From Auxenochlorella pyrenoidosa (Eukaryota; Chlorophyta; Trebouxiophyceae; Chlorellales; Chlorellaceae), in assembly GCA_001430745.1 (NCBI GenBank), contig KQ482018.1, positions 581,211-603,105 on the forward strand: a DNA stretch of 21,895 bases. Reading direction: 5' to 3'. The notes under the pieces were generated by a model, which made no database searches, was not told the DNA's origin, and saw only the letters and a program-made list of their open reading frames with translations. Position 1 is the stretch's first letter, and every line of letters starts with the position of its first letter. Positions 8,619 through 17,600 of the stretch are shown here, piece by piece. A program made the position numbers and the translations under genes.

Positions 8619-10640
8619 ATGCACCGTCTCGAAGGAGCTCCGGCAACCCTGCAGCGCGGCAGCCCTGCAAGGCCCTGCCGCTTGCAGCCGGCTCCCGCAG
8701 CCTGTGGGTTGCGCAGGCGCGGATTGCAGGCGGCCCAGCTGCCCCGCCAGCGGTATCGGACCGTGCAGGTGGCGGCAGAGGCTGACAACACGCCCGCCGC
8801 TGAGGCGTCGGTGCCGCCTTCAGCCGACGGGGAGGAACCCCTCGAGCACCTTCCGCTGGCGTTATGGGTCCTCTCCATCTGCACGACCCTACAACTTGTA
8901 TTTGAGTGCCCTGGCCGAATTGCGCTGCCACGGGAGGTGCGCTGCCAGTGCTGGCTGGGCCTTGCAGATCCTTGCACTGCTGCTGGCCTGCAGCAAATGA
9001 CACTCCTGCCTTTGCACTCACCCCACAATATGAGAATTGAGCAAGCTCGCAAAAGGCGCGCAGCATGGTTCAACCTTCCACTCATTCCTTGCCGCCTGCG
9101 TTGCAGCCACAGCTGGCGCCGGCAGCAGCGCCGCCTTCATCCAGCTGGGAGGAACCCACCCAGCACCCACCGCCGGCATCTTGGTTCCACTCTGCTTGCA
9201 CATTCCTTCAAGCTTTCAAGATTCCTGGCTGGGCGGCGGTACCACAGGTGTGCTGCTGGCTGGGCCTCGCGGAGCCTTGCACGGCTGCTGGGGCATGCAG
9301 GGGCTTTAAGGGGCTGCTTGCAGCACTTGACCCCCACTTGTGCCTTGCTGCTACCTGTGTTGCAGCCACAGCAGGCGCCAGCTTCGGTGCCGCCTTCAGC
9401 CGACGGGGAGGAACCCCTCGAGCACCTTCCGCTGGCGTTATGGGTCCTCTCCATCTGCACGCCCCTACAAGTTGTATTCGGGTGCCCTGGCCGAATTGCG
9501 CTGTCACGCGACGTGCGCTGCCAGTGCTTGCTGGGCCTTGCACGACTGCTGGCTTGCAGAGCCTGCCTGCAGCACATACCATTCCTGCCTGTGCATTCAC
9601 ACCCACTACATGAGAAACACCCGCTGATGCTGGTGGCCGAATGGGCACACTTACAAAAAGCATGCTGATGTTGCAACCCCCACCCATGTCTCGCAGTCGC
9701 CTACGCCGCCATTGCCGCGGGCCTCTGACCTGGCCATCAGCCGGCAGGCGCTTGAGGCATACCAGCGGAAGGCCTTTGACCGGGAGAGCAACGACAAAAT
9801 CAGATTTATCATTGAGGCATCAAGGCAGACGAGGATGCTGATTCAGGAGGGGATGCGGCGCCTGGAGGAAGAAGAGAGGAAGCGCGCACGGCGGCGGGGC
9901 AAGGACAAGCCAAAGCCGCAGAAGCAGCCGCTGCCGCTGCCCCCATTGCCACCGTTTGCGCAACGCCCCGCCCTGCCAGTGTGGGAGCCTGCAGCGACAG
10001 AAGAGATGCCTGCAGCAGCCAGCGCTCGCCGGCGGGCGGCGGTGGCTGCTGCTGCTGCAGCAACAGCCTGGGCCACCACGGCGGCTGCACGAGAGGCGGC
10101 GGCACGGGCGGCGGCCGAGCATGCTGCAAGCCTCCCCAGGGCACTGCACACGGCGGGCGCAGAGGAGTGGGAGTGGGCTGTGGCGGCACATGAAGCGCTG
10201 GAGGCGGCCAGGCAGGCGTGTCCCGATGCCCCAGAGGTGCAGCAGGCAGAGGCGGCAGTGCAGGCAGCAGCTGCGCTGAGCGTGGCGCAGCAGGGCTGGC
10301 GCAGCGCGGCAGACGACAGCAGCCAGACGTAGGAGATGCTCTTTCCATCTACGACCTTTTGCTCTCACACCCTTGCCAGCGCATGATACATCGCTAGTAT
10401 CAAGCCAGCTCCTTCCGCATATCTTGATGCGAGCCCCTCCTTAGGAGCTGCACCCTGACTTGATTCACCAAGCCTGCTCTAACCCTCCTGCTCTTTCATG
10501 ACAGACGCCCCTTGCTGCCACCAGACCGCCGCCGTTGCACGAGCATGCTGCCAGCACCGCAGCCTGCAGCTCGTCAACCATGTGCTTGCAAGGCACACAA
10601 TTGACCTGCAACATGAGCCATGCAGCTGCAATACTATCAA
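7660..10640. repeat. Segmental duplication, copy A (head-to-tail with copy B)
   Basis: Matching order in both copies: left flank, proximal upstream patch, transit-peptide exon, N-module introns, C-domain exon, then a 3' flank (10333-10590 resembles 12915-13170, for example GCATGCTGCCAGCACCGC-GCCTGCAGCT). Limits are approximate because the flanks have diverged. Confidence 0.75.
8619..10332 (+). CDS. Gene A: unrecognised plastid-targeted modular protein (three N-modules, one C-domain)
   Basis: The four exons are 8619-8936, 9107-9247, 9366-9512 and 9697-10332 (TAG), giving 413 residues. All introns are GT-AG and phase 0. Residues 1-55 are a Pro/Arg/Ala-rich presequence ending RTVQVAAEA, like a chloroplast transit peptide with a cleavage motif. 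Each of exons 1, 2 and 3 encodes one 40-49 residue N-module: a Pro-rich acidic lead, then a Trp-containing hydrophobic helix (LPLALWVLSICT-LQ-VF), then CPGRIAL-R. Exon 4 is the C-domain (about 211-413): SDLAIS, a charged coiled-coil-like stretch (RRLEEEERKRARRR), a Pro/Gln linker, RPALPVWEP, a poly-Ala helix with AWATTAAAREAAA, then ACPDAPEVQQAEAAVQ. I know no family like this. Gene B, downstream in the same orientation, is its duplicate. Function is unknown; helical scaffolding at or near a membrane is only a guess. Confidence 0.75.
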
Positions 10641-11129
10641 CCTTCTCCAAGCGCGTGCCGGTGCTGTTTGGCAGCATGATGCGACGTCACCTGCCATTGT
10701 AGGGCTGCACGCAGAACGTCAGCACGGTGCCAGCCGTGCATGCTGCAACAGCGCACACCCGCCTGCACATCCAAGGCTGGCTGTACACGTTGCCACAGCG
10801 ACATGCAGCTGTGGCTGCCCACCAGAAGCGTGAGTAGCTCTCGCTCGCATGGGCCTGCAGCGGGAAGAGCTGCAGCGATAGCAGGCCCAGCTGGGCCGAG
10901 TACTACCTGGTCCCCCTCAAGGCCCTCCAGCTTGTAGGTGCACGGCTTCGGAGCAGTTCAAAACCGTGGTCATGCATAGCATGGCTATGGTGGTGCCCGT
11001 CTCCCGTCTCCCTCGAATGGCCGGCCAGGTGGCCCGCAGGCGGCATTGATGACGTGGCGGCCACCGTGTCGCTGATTGAGCGCTGCTCTCTTCCGCTTGC
11101 GATACCGCTGCAAACTCTGCTCGGGCGCA
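10333..11129. other. 3' flank of gene A, duplication junction, and 5' flank of gene B
   Basis: 10333-10590 matches the 3' flank of gene B, and 10695-10860 matches the flank left of copy A, so the duplication junction lies near 10640-10695. No target-site duplication or terminal inverted repeat was seen at the junction. Nothing codes convincingly. Confidence 0.55.
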
Positions 11130-13190
11130 ATGCACCGCTGCACAGGCGCTCCGGCAACCCTGCAGCGCATCAGCCCTGCACGGCCCTGCCGCTTGCAGCC
11201 GGCTCCCACAGCCTGCGGGTCGCGCAGGCGCAGACTACAGTCATGCCAGCTGGCCCGCCAGCGGCATCGGGCTGTGCAGGTGGCGGCAGAGGCCGACGAC
11301 GCATCCGCCGCCGAGGCGCCGGCGCCGCCTGCACCCAGCGGGGAGGACACCCGGCACCCACCGCTGGCGTCTTGGTTCCATTCTGCTCGCACAGCCCTTC
11401 AAGCTGTCTTCAAGCTTCCCGGCTGGATCGCGGTACCACGCCAGGTGCGCTGCTGGCTGGGCCTCGCACATCCTTGCGCGGCTGCTGGCATGCAGGGACG
11501 GCTTGCAGCACATTGACGCTTCTGCCTGTGCACTCACACCCACTACTTGATGTTGCTGAATCCGGTTGTCTATCAAGCACACTTGACAAAAATCACACAG
11601 CATGTTTCGACCCCACCTCATGCCTTGCAGCCGCCTGCGCCGCAGCCGCCTGCGCCGCAGCCGCCGCAGGCCTCTGACCTGGCCATCAGCCGGCATACGC
11701 TAGCGGCATATGAGCAGATGGCCCGCGTCCGGGAGATGGATGACGAACTCCAAGAGGTCATAGACACAGCAAGGAGGTTCAGGAGACAGATGCGGGAGGA
11801 GAGGCGGCGCCTGGCGGAAGAGGACCGGAGGCGCGCAGGGCAGCGGGGCAAGGCAGCACCACACCCGCAGAAGCCGCCGCTGCCGCCGCTGTCGCCGCCG
11901 CCACCGTTTGCCAAGCGCCCCGCCCTGCCAGTGTGGGAGCCGACGACAGCAGGCGAGACGCCCGCAGCAGCCAGCGCCCGCCGGCGGGCGGCGGTGGCTG
12001 CGGCAGCTGCGGCAACTGCTTGGGCCACCACGGCGGCTGCACGCGAGGCAGCGGCACACGCGGCGGCCGAGCGTGCTGCCAGCCTCCCCATGGCACTGCA
12101 CACTGCCTGGCAAGAGGAGCGGGAGTGGACGAGGGCAGCATGGAAGGCGGCGCACGAAGCGCTGGATGCAGCCAGGCAGGCATGCCCCGACGCCCCAGAG
12201 GTGCAGCAGGCAGAGGCGGCGGTGCAGGCGGTGGCTGCGCTGAGCGCGGCGCAGCAGGGCTGGCGCAACGTCTCATCACCCACTATTGCTTTGCAACCGC
12301 CTGCGCCGCAGCAGCCACCGACCTCTGACCTGGCCATCAGCCAGCAGGCGCCCGAAGCGCCTGATTGGACAGCCTTCGCCTACAAGAGCAAGGAGTCCCA
12401 GCAGGCATCAAGGGAGATCAGGAGGCTGCTTCAGGAGGCGAGGCGGCACCTGGAGGAGTGTAGCAGGATCCGCTCAGGGCAGCAGGGCAAGGGAACCCTC
12501 CAGAATCAGCCGCAGCCGCCGCTGCCGCCAGTTGCCCAGCGCCCCGCCCTGGCAGTGTGGGAGCCATCAACAGCAGATGAGGCACCCGCATGCGGTGCTC
12601 GCATGCGGACGGCTGCATCCTTGGCGGCTGCGGCAGCTACTTGGGCCACCACAGCGGCTGCTCGCGAGGCGGCGGCACTGGCAGCGGCCGAGCGTGCTGC
12701 CAGCCTCCCCATGGCACTGCACACGGCGGGCGCAGAGAAGTGGGAGTGGGCGGCGACGGCATGGAAGGAGGTGCACGAGGCGCTGGAGGAAGCCAGGCTG
12801 GCGTGTCCCGATGCCCCAGTGGTGCAGCAAGCAGAAGCGGCGGTGCAGGCAGCTGCGCTGAGGGCCGCACAGCAGGGCTGGCGCAGCGTGGACGCGAGCG
12901 ACGGCCAGGCTTAGGCACTGTTAGCTTCATATAGCGCCTTTCACCCCCCGCACTCTTTCCAGTGCATCATGCATCATTCGTCGAAGGCCTCAGCCAGCCC
13001 CTGCCGTATGCCTTGATGTGAGCCCCTCCTCAGCACCTGCGTCCCTTGCTGCACTCCAGTTGCTTCACCCAAGCCTTCACCCCTCGTGCCCTGCCAAACC
13101 AGCCGCCCCTTGCTGCCACCACGACCGCTGCCGCTGCGCTTGCATGCTGCCAGCACCGCCGCCTGCAGCTGGCCAAACACATGTGATGCT
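10695..13190. repeat. Segmental duplication, copy B
   Basis: Second member of the tandem pair. It is shorter than copy A mainly because it lacks two N-module exon-intron units and the 7870-8460 stretch, but it is longer in the C-domain. Limits are approximate. Confidence 0.75.
11130..12914 (+). CDS. Gene B: paralogue of gene A (one N-module, two C-domains fused in one exon)
   Basis: The two exons are 11130-11444 and 11631-12914 (TAG), giving 532 residues, with one GT-AG phase-0 intron. The first 55 residues match gene A at 44 of 55 positions, including the RHRAVQVAAEA end of the presequence. One N-module follows (LASWFHSARTALQAVF, then PGWIAVPRQ), closest to the exon 2 module of A. Exon 2 starts with Pro/Gln repeats (PPAPQPPAPQPPQ) and carries two C-domains of about 200 residues: about 119-327 and 336-532. 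Each has SDLAIS, a charged helix, RPAL-VWEP, the WATTAAAREAAA block, and ACPDAP-VQQAEAAVQ. The second is more diverged, with a shorter poly-Ala segment. Retention of a long open frame and conserved blocks in both genes argues that both are expressed proteins. Function is unknown. Confidence 0.75.
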
Positions 13191-13596
13191 GGCACCGAAA
13201 GCTTGCCATGATAAGGGGGCCTGCTGCTGGTTACATGGTATTGAGCAGCGCACGTCTGGAGAGGTCAGCACAGCACAGGAGGCAGAGCCCGTCCATATCT
13301 TGCCGTGACAGCGGGGGCAGAACGGCAGCGTGGCAGCCGGTGGCGCGCAGCTTTCCACCCCGATGCTGCCGCCGCTGCGGGCCTGCTCTGCGGGGAAGCA
13401 AGTGAGGCGGAGTGGTAAGAGCTCGTTTGAGGCAATGGCATGTGCGCTGCAAGGCCTGGCCACCCCACCATAGCCTGTGCCATCGCTGGCGCGTTGAAGG
13501 GCAGCCAACTGCGAGCTGGTGCCCGGCCCGGCCCCGCGCGCCTCTGAGGCTCACCCATGTGCTCCTTATCCCAGCGCTTGCGCCTGGGCGCATGGC
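12915..13596. other. 3' flank of gene B and convergent 3' region of the next minus-strand gene
   Basis: Bases 12915-13190 are the duplicated flank. Beyond them lies the presumed 3' UTR of the minus-strand gene, with its poly(A) signal at 13231-13235. No TGTAA was found for gene B, nor one for gene A in its own flank. No supported coding sequence. Confidence 0.45.
13231..13235 (-). terminator. TGTAA polyadenylation signal for the small plastid protein gene
   Basis: TTACA on the plus strand reads TGTAA on the minus strand, about 360 bases past the stop at 13597. Confidence 0.35.
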
Positions 13597-14245
13597 TCAA
13601 GGCATGTCGTCCAGACGCTTCTTGTGCTCATCCAGCGCCTCCTGCAGCTCCTCCTGCAGCAGCGCCTTGGTGCGCGCCGTTTCGGCTTCCAGCTCACGTG
13701 TGGCGGCGTCGGCCCGCGCGGCTGCAGCTTCTGCACGCGTAGCGGCGTCGGCCGAGTTTGCCGCGCTGGGCAGGATGCCCCAGTGCTGCGCCAGCATGAG
13801 CGCCACGGTGAAGGTGATCCCGTAGCCGATGCCATTCAGGCCCCCAACCTCAATGGCGTTGCAGTGTGCAGCGTTGAGGCTGCACCAGTGCAGCGTAGCA
13901 GACACCAGGTCTGCGGGCACAAGCACTGCTGCCTCTGCCGGCGGTGGCAGCACTGCCAGTGGCGCCACCACCAGCTGCACCACAGTGGCAGTCATGACCA
14001 GGGCGCGCAGCACCTTGCTGCGCACTGCAATCAGCGGGCCGCCGGAGCTGGGCGGGCGCCGGTGCCCCGCAGCGGCTGCCGGCGCGGGCGCTTGCTGCAT
14101 CAGGCGGAGAGGGCCAGTGGTTGTTGTTGTAACGGGCGTCAGCGCAGAGCCCAAAGGCCTGATGCGGAGCGTGCAGTTGTTCAAAAGAGTCCAAACCGCC
14201 CAAACGCGGCAATCGACTCACCTTCGACGCCGCGACGGCACGCAT
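13597..14245 (-). CDS. Small predicted plastid membrane protein with coiled-coil tail, unknown function
   Basis: The two-exon model is 14245-14222 and 14094-13597 (TGA), giving 173 residues. The donor is AAG|GTGAGT, the acceptor ATGCAG, phase 0. Without splicing, an ATG at 14100 would give the same protein minus eight residues. The N-terminus is rich in Ala, Pro, Arg and Ser. A hydrophobic stretch at about 39-57 is followed by PPPAEAAV, like a thylakoid-transfer or signal cleavage site. A second hydrophobic segment at about 92-113 (GLNGIGYGITFTVALMLAQH) looks membrane-spanning and contains G-x-x-x-G spacing. From about 122 to 170 the chain is Ala/Glu/Arg-rich with heptad character (ELEAETARTKALLQEELQEA), likely a coiled coil. 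It also has a small Cys pair (WCSLNAAHC). I recognise no family. A bipartite plastid presequence followed by one transmembrane helix is the simplest reading. Confidence 0.65.
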
Positions 14246-14648
14246 CGCGAGTGGATTTGGAGCCAAAATTCGCGAAGCGGAGTAGCGGCGGCAGCGGCAG
14301 GGACACTGCGTTTGAGCTGGTGCGACGTTTTCTCTGGGATAAGTGCTGAGTAGTGCTGCTTGTCGATGAGTAAGGCACAGCGAACGAGGACCAGGGCAAC
14401 AATAAAGATTTCTACCCAGCTGGTCACGCAAGGCGCGCAGCGCGCTGCAGCGCGGCAAGCGTGGCCCCGCTGGCGGACTGTACCCTCTGCAACCCCGCCC
14501 CCAAGCCTCACAGTTGTTCCCGGCAGCCCGCTGGCACCCTGTGCCCACACCAATGCAGCTGCACCTCGCTGGGATCCCTGTGCAGTTGTCGGGAATGATG
14601 CTCCTATAAGGATGGCTTGCAGCAGAGCCAGGCAGCAAGGAGAGGGGC
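14246..14648. other. Intergenic between the GH47 3' end and the small plastid gene
   Basis: Holds the 3' UTR of GH47 and the promoter of the small gene, both on the minus strand. No TGTAA was found for GH47. No coding sequence supported. Confidence 0.4.
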
Positions 14649-17600
14649 TCAGGCTTCAAGCGGATCTTCGTAAGGATCGCACTCCTCATCGTCCCCTTGC
14701 TCTCTTCCCTCTTGCTCTCCCGTCGAACCATCCTCCAAGGTCCCTGTTTCCTCCTCATCCTGCCCTGCCGCTGCTGCTGTCGCCGCCGCTGCCCCTGCAT
14801 TGCCATCGTCAGGCTGTGGCGGCTGCTCCCCAATGCTGGCGGCTGCATCGGCCAGCCGCTGCAACATGTGCTCAAGGGCAGCCTCAAGGAGCTGGGGCGC
14901 TGCATTGCCGCCCTCACGCGCTCTGCGATTTGCCGCTGCAGCCGCCTTCTTCATCGCCGCTGCGGCCGCCACGGCGCGCTGCTGTGCTGGCGGGGCACCG
15001 CCGTTGCTGCTGGCGTCGCCTGCTGAGCTGTCTGCGCTGCATTCTCCCTGCTCAAAGGGCCGAAGCAGGGGGCTGTCTGGGTCGAGCACCCGCGCCACTG
15101 CAGAGGCGGCAGAGGCTCCCACAATGGGCAGCGGGTGCGCCTCTGTCGTGAAGACAAAGCGGTCGAGCGGCAGCAGCGCCCGCCGCTGCCGCTCAGCCTG
15201 CCCCGCCTCCGCCTGCTCCTGCTGCTGCTGCCGCCGCTGCTGCCGCTGGTCCTCTGCTTGCGCAGATGGCCCGGCCCTGCTGCCGTCATCCCTTGGTTGG
15301 CCCGACGCTGCCGCTGTCGCCGCCGCTGCGCTGCTGCTGCCTGCCTCGGTGACAGCCGGGCGGCAGCTGGGGTGCAGGCATCGGTCTGGCGGCTCGACAA
15401 ATATCAGGTAGAGATACTTCAGGGTCTCTGCCAGGAAGAAGGACTCCATCTTGTCCCGCCGGGGCGGCGGTACCGCCAGTACCGACTCCAGGCTGGAGTA
15501 TCCCCCAGTGGGGGAGCAGGCGGAGCAGATCTCGCCGCCCCGCAGCTGCCGCTGCAGCACCTCAGCCGCAGACGCCAGGGCGCGGGCACGCGGCGCCTCT
15601 GCCGGACCCTCGCCGCCGCCGCCGCCGCCGCTGCCTTCCGGCGCTGCTGCCGCCGCCAGCCGGGCAGCCCCTGCTGCGGCATCAGACAGGCAGGAGGAAC
15701 ACTGCTCCCGGCGGTGCTCTGGACCCACGCGGGCCCACTTCTCCAAGGCTGTGAAGACCTGCAGCCGGGGCCGCGGCAGGGGGTAGGCCGTTGTGTGCAG
15801 GCAGGCAGTCCATGCAGGTGGAAAGCTGTTCAAACGTTGCTGAAAAAAGCGCTGCCATGCAGTCGCAGGCGAATCGGGCTGCCAGGCGCCGCCCACCTGC
15901 CAGGCCCAGTGCTTGTACTGCGGGTGCCCGGTGACCTTCCAGAGGAGGTAGAAGGACTCCACGCTCTCCGGGCGCAGCAGATTGTGCGCGTCCTGAGTGG
16001 GATCGAGGTCGAGCAAGTGCGTGCAGGCATGTCGGGGCGATGAAATCGGGTGCGAACACGGTTTACAGTTCTTGAGCGCAGCAGGCTGTGTGCAACCTGG
16101 AAAGGCACAACTGCGGGACGACACATGCATGCTGGCAGTAAGGCCTGCGTAGCTGCGCTATCACGCATGAAGCGCCCGCAGAAAGACTCAGTCAGTGCTG
16201 CCCAACCCACGTTTGGCTTGATGCTGAAGTCGCCGTGGCCCACGTCGTGCACATGCTTGTTTGGAAAGTCTTGGAGCTCTGCAAGAGGGTGCTTGAAAGG
16301 TGAGAAAAGCCGTGCTGCCTTGCCCGTCTGGCCTGCCTGGCGTGCCGGGGCTGAAGGTGCTTGCCGCCAGTGCAGGGGCAGCGGCGCCATGCAGGTGGCG
16401 CAAAAGGCACACGACACGGTGGCGCGCGGCCCCACGCTCACCCGAGTTGTTTGCAAAGTGGGCGATCTCGGGGGCCAGGCCCGCGGGCGTGCGGCGATAC
16501 AGCTCATAGCAGCTCAGCGCCAGCTCATGTGCTAGCTGCAGGTCAGGCAGCCCCTCGGCGCCGTCGCCAGCTGGCGCCGCCCCCGCTGCTGCTCCTGCTG
16601 CCTTTGCAGCCTCATCTCGTGCCCCTCCTGCAGGGTCTGCTGCAGAGTCCTGGCCGGCGCTGCTGCCGGGGCTGCTGTTGGCGCCGGCATCAAAGCTCCC
16701 GTCGCTGCTGCACTGCTGGTCGCTGCTGTCGCTGCTGCTGCTGCTGCTGCTGCCATAATTTGCACCGACAGGGCTGCTGTGCTGGGTGCTGACATTGTGG
16801 AAGTCGCCCAGCGCCAGCAGGCCTGCAGAGCAGGGGGAGGCCAGCCCTGCAGGCTTGCGTCCGACGACGGTGCAGCAGTGCGGCTGCCGGTGCGGCACGC
16901 TGGTGCACATGCCAGCAGAGGCGCAGTCACCAGCTGACGTGTGCGACGTGAAAAGCAGCTGTGATTGTACACCAAGCGATCATGGCAGCGCCCAAGCGAA
17001 TGCAGCGGCTAACGAGCTGTATGGCTGCTGCTGCTGCTCATGCCAAGGGGCCCGCGAGGATCGATCGCCGGTCAGGCATGCAGCGCTCCTCCTGCCTGCC
17101 TGCTGCCGCAGCAGCGGCTGCCCGGCCGCCAGGCGGGCGCACCCGGCAGGAAGCAGACCAATGTGCAGGGTATACAGCGAAGCCAGGCGGGCGCACCCGG
17201 CAAGAAGCAGACCAATTTGCAGGGTATACAGCAAATCAATCAATCAATTACATTTAAAGTCCAGGCGGGGGCGCACCTGGCAGGAAGCAGACCAGGTGGT
17301 CCATCTTGCCGCTGAGCTGGCCGCTGGGCAGCTGCTCGGCGACGTACCACAGGCCGGGCCTGCCCGCGGGGGCGGTGCGCTTCAGCAGCCTGCACAGAGG
17401 GGGGCCAGGGAGGGGCACGGGCGCTGAGACAGGATGCACGGCGAAATCGGCTGCCGAGGCCAAACCCTGCCCCAGCCACACAGCCAGCCTGCAGCCAGGG
17501 TCTGCAGGGTGCAGGCCCTTGTGGCTGCCTGAGCAGCATGCGTGGCACGCATGCTCTGGCGATGGGCACAGCTTCATGCAACAGTTGCAGCCAAGGAGCC

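Noticed and set aside
11618..12337. Long Ala-rich open frame on the minus strand (239 residues)
   Set aside because: It is antisense to gene B and arises from the GC-rich repeated codons. It has no family motif of its own and no splice or poly(A) support.
7660..13190. Transposon as the cause of the A/B duplication
   Set aside because: No transposase or reverse transcriptase motif, no terminal inverted repeats and no target-site duplication were found at the ends or at the junction.
13850..14917. 355-residue open frame on the minus strand
   Set aside because: It overlaps the small plastid gene and GH47 in another frame. The true frames there have membrane or GH47 motifs and consistent splicing.
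14649..16130. GH47 exons 10-11 read as one continuous 493-residue frame
   Set aside because: Bases 15759-15896 are an intron: CAG|GTGGGC donor and GGCTGCAG acceptor, with GH47 blocks intact only when they are removed.
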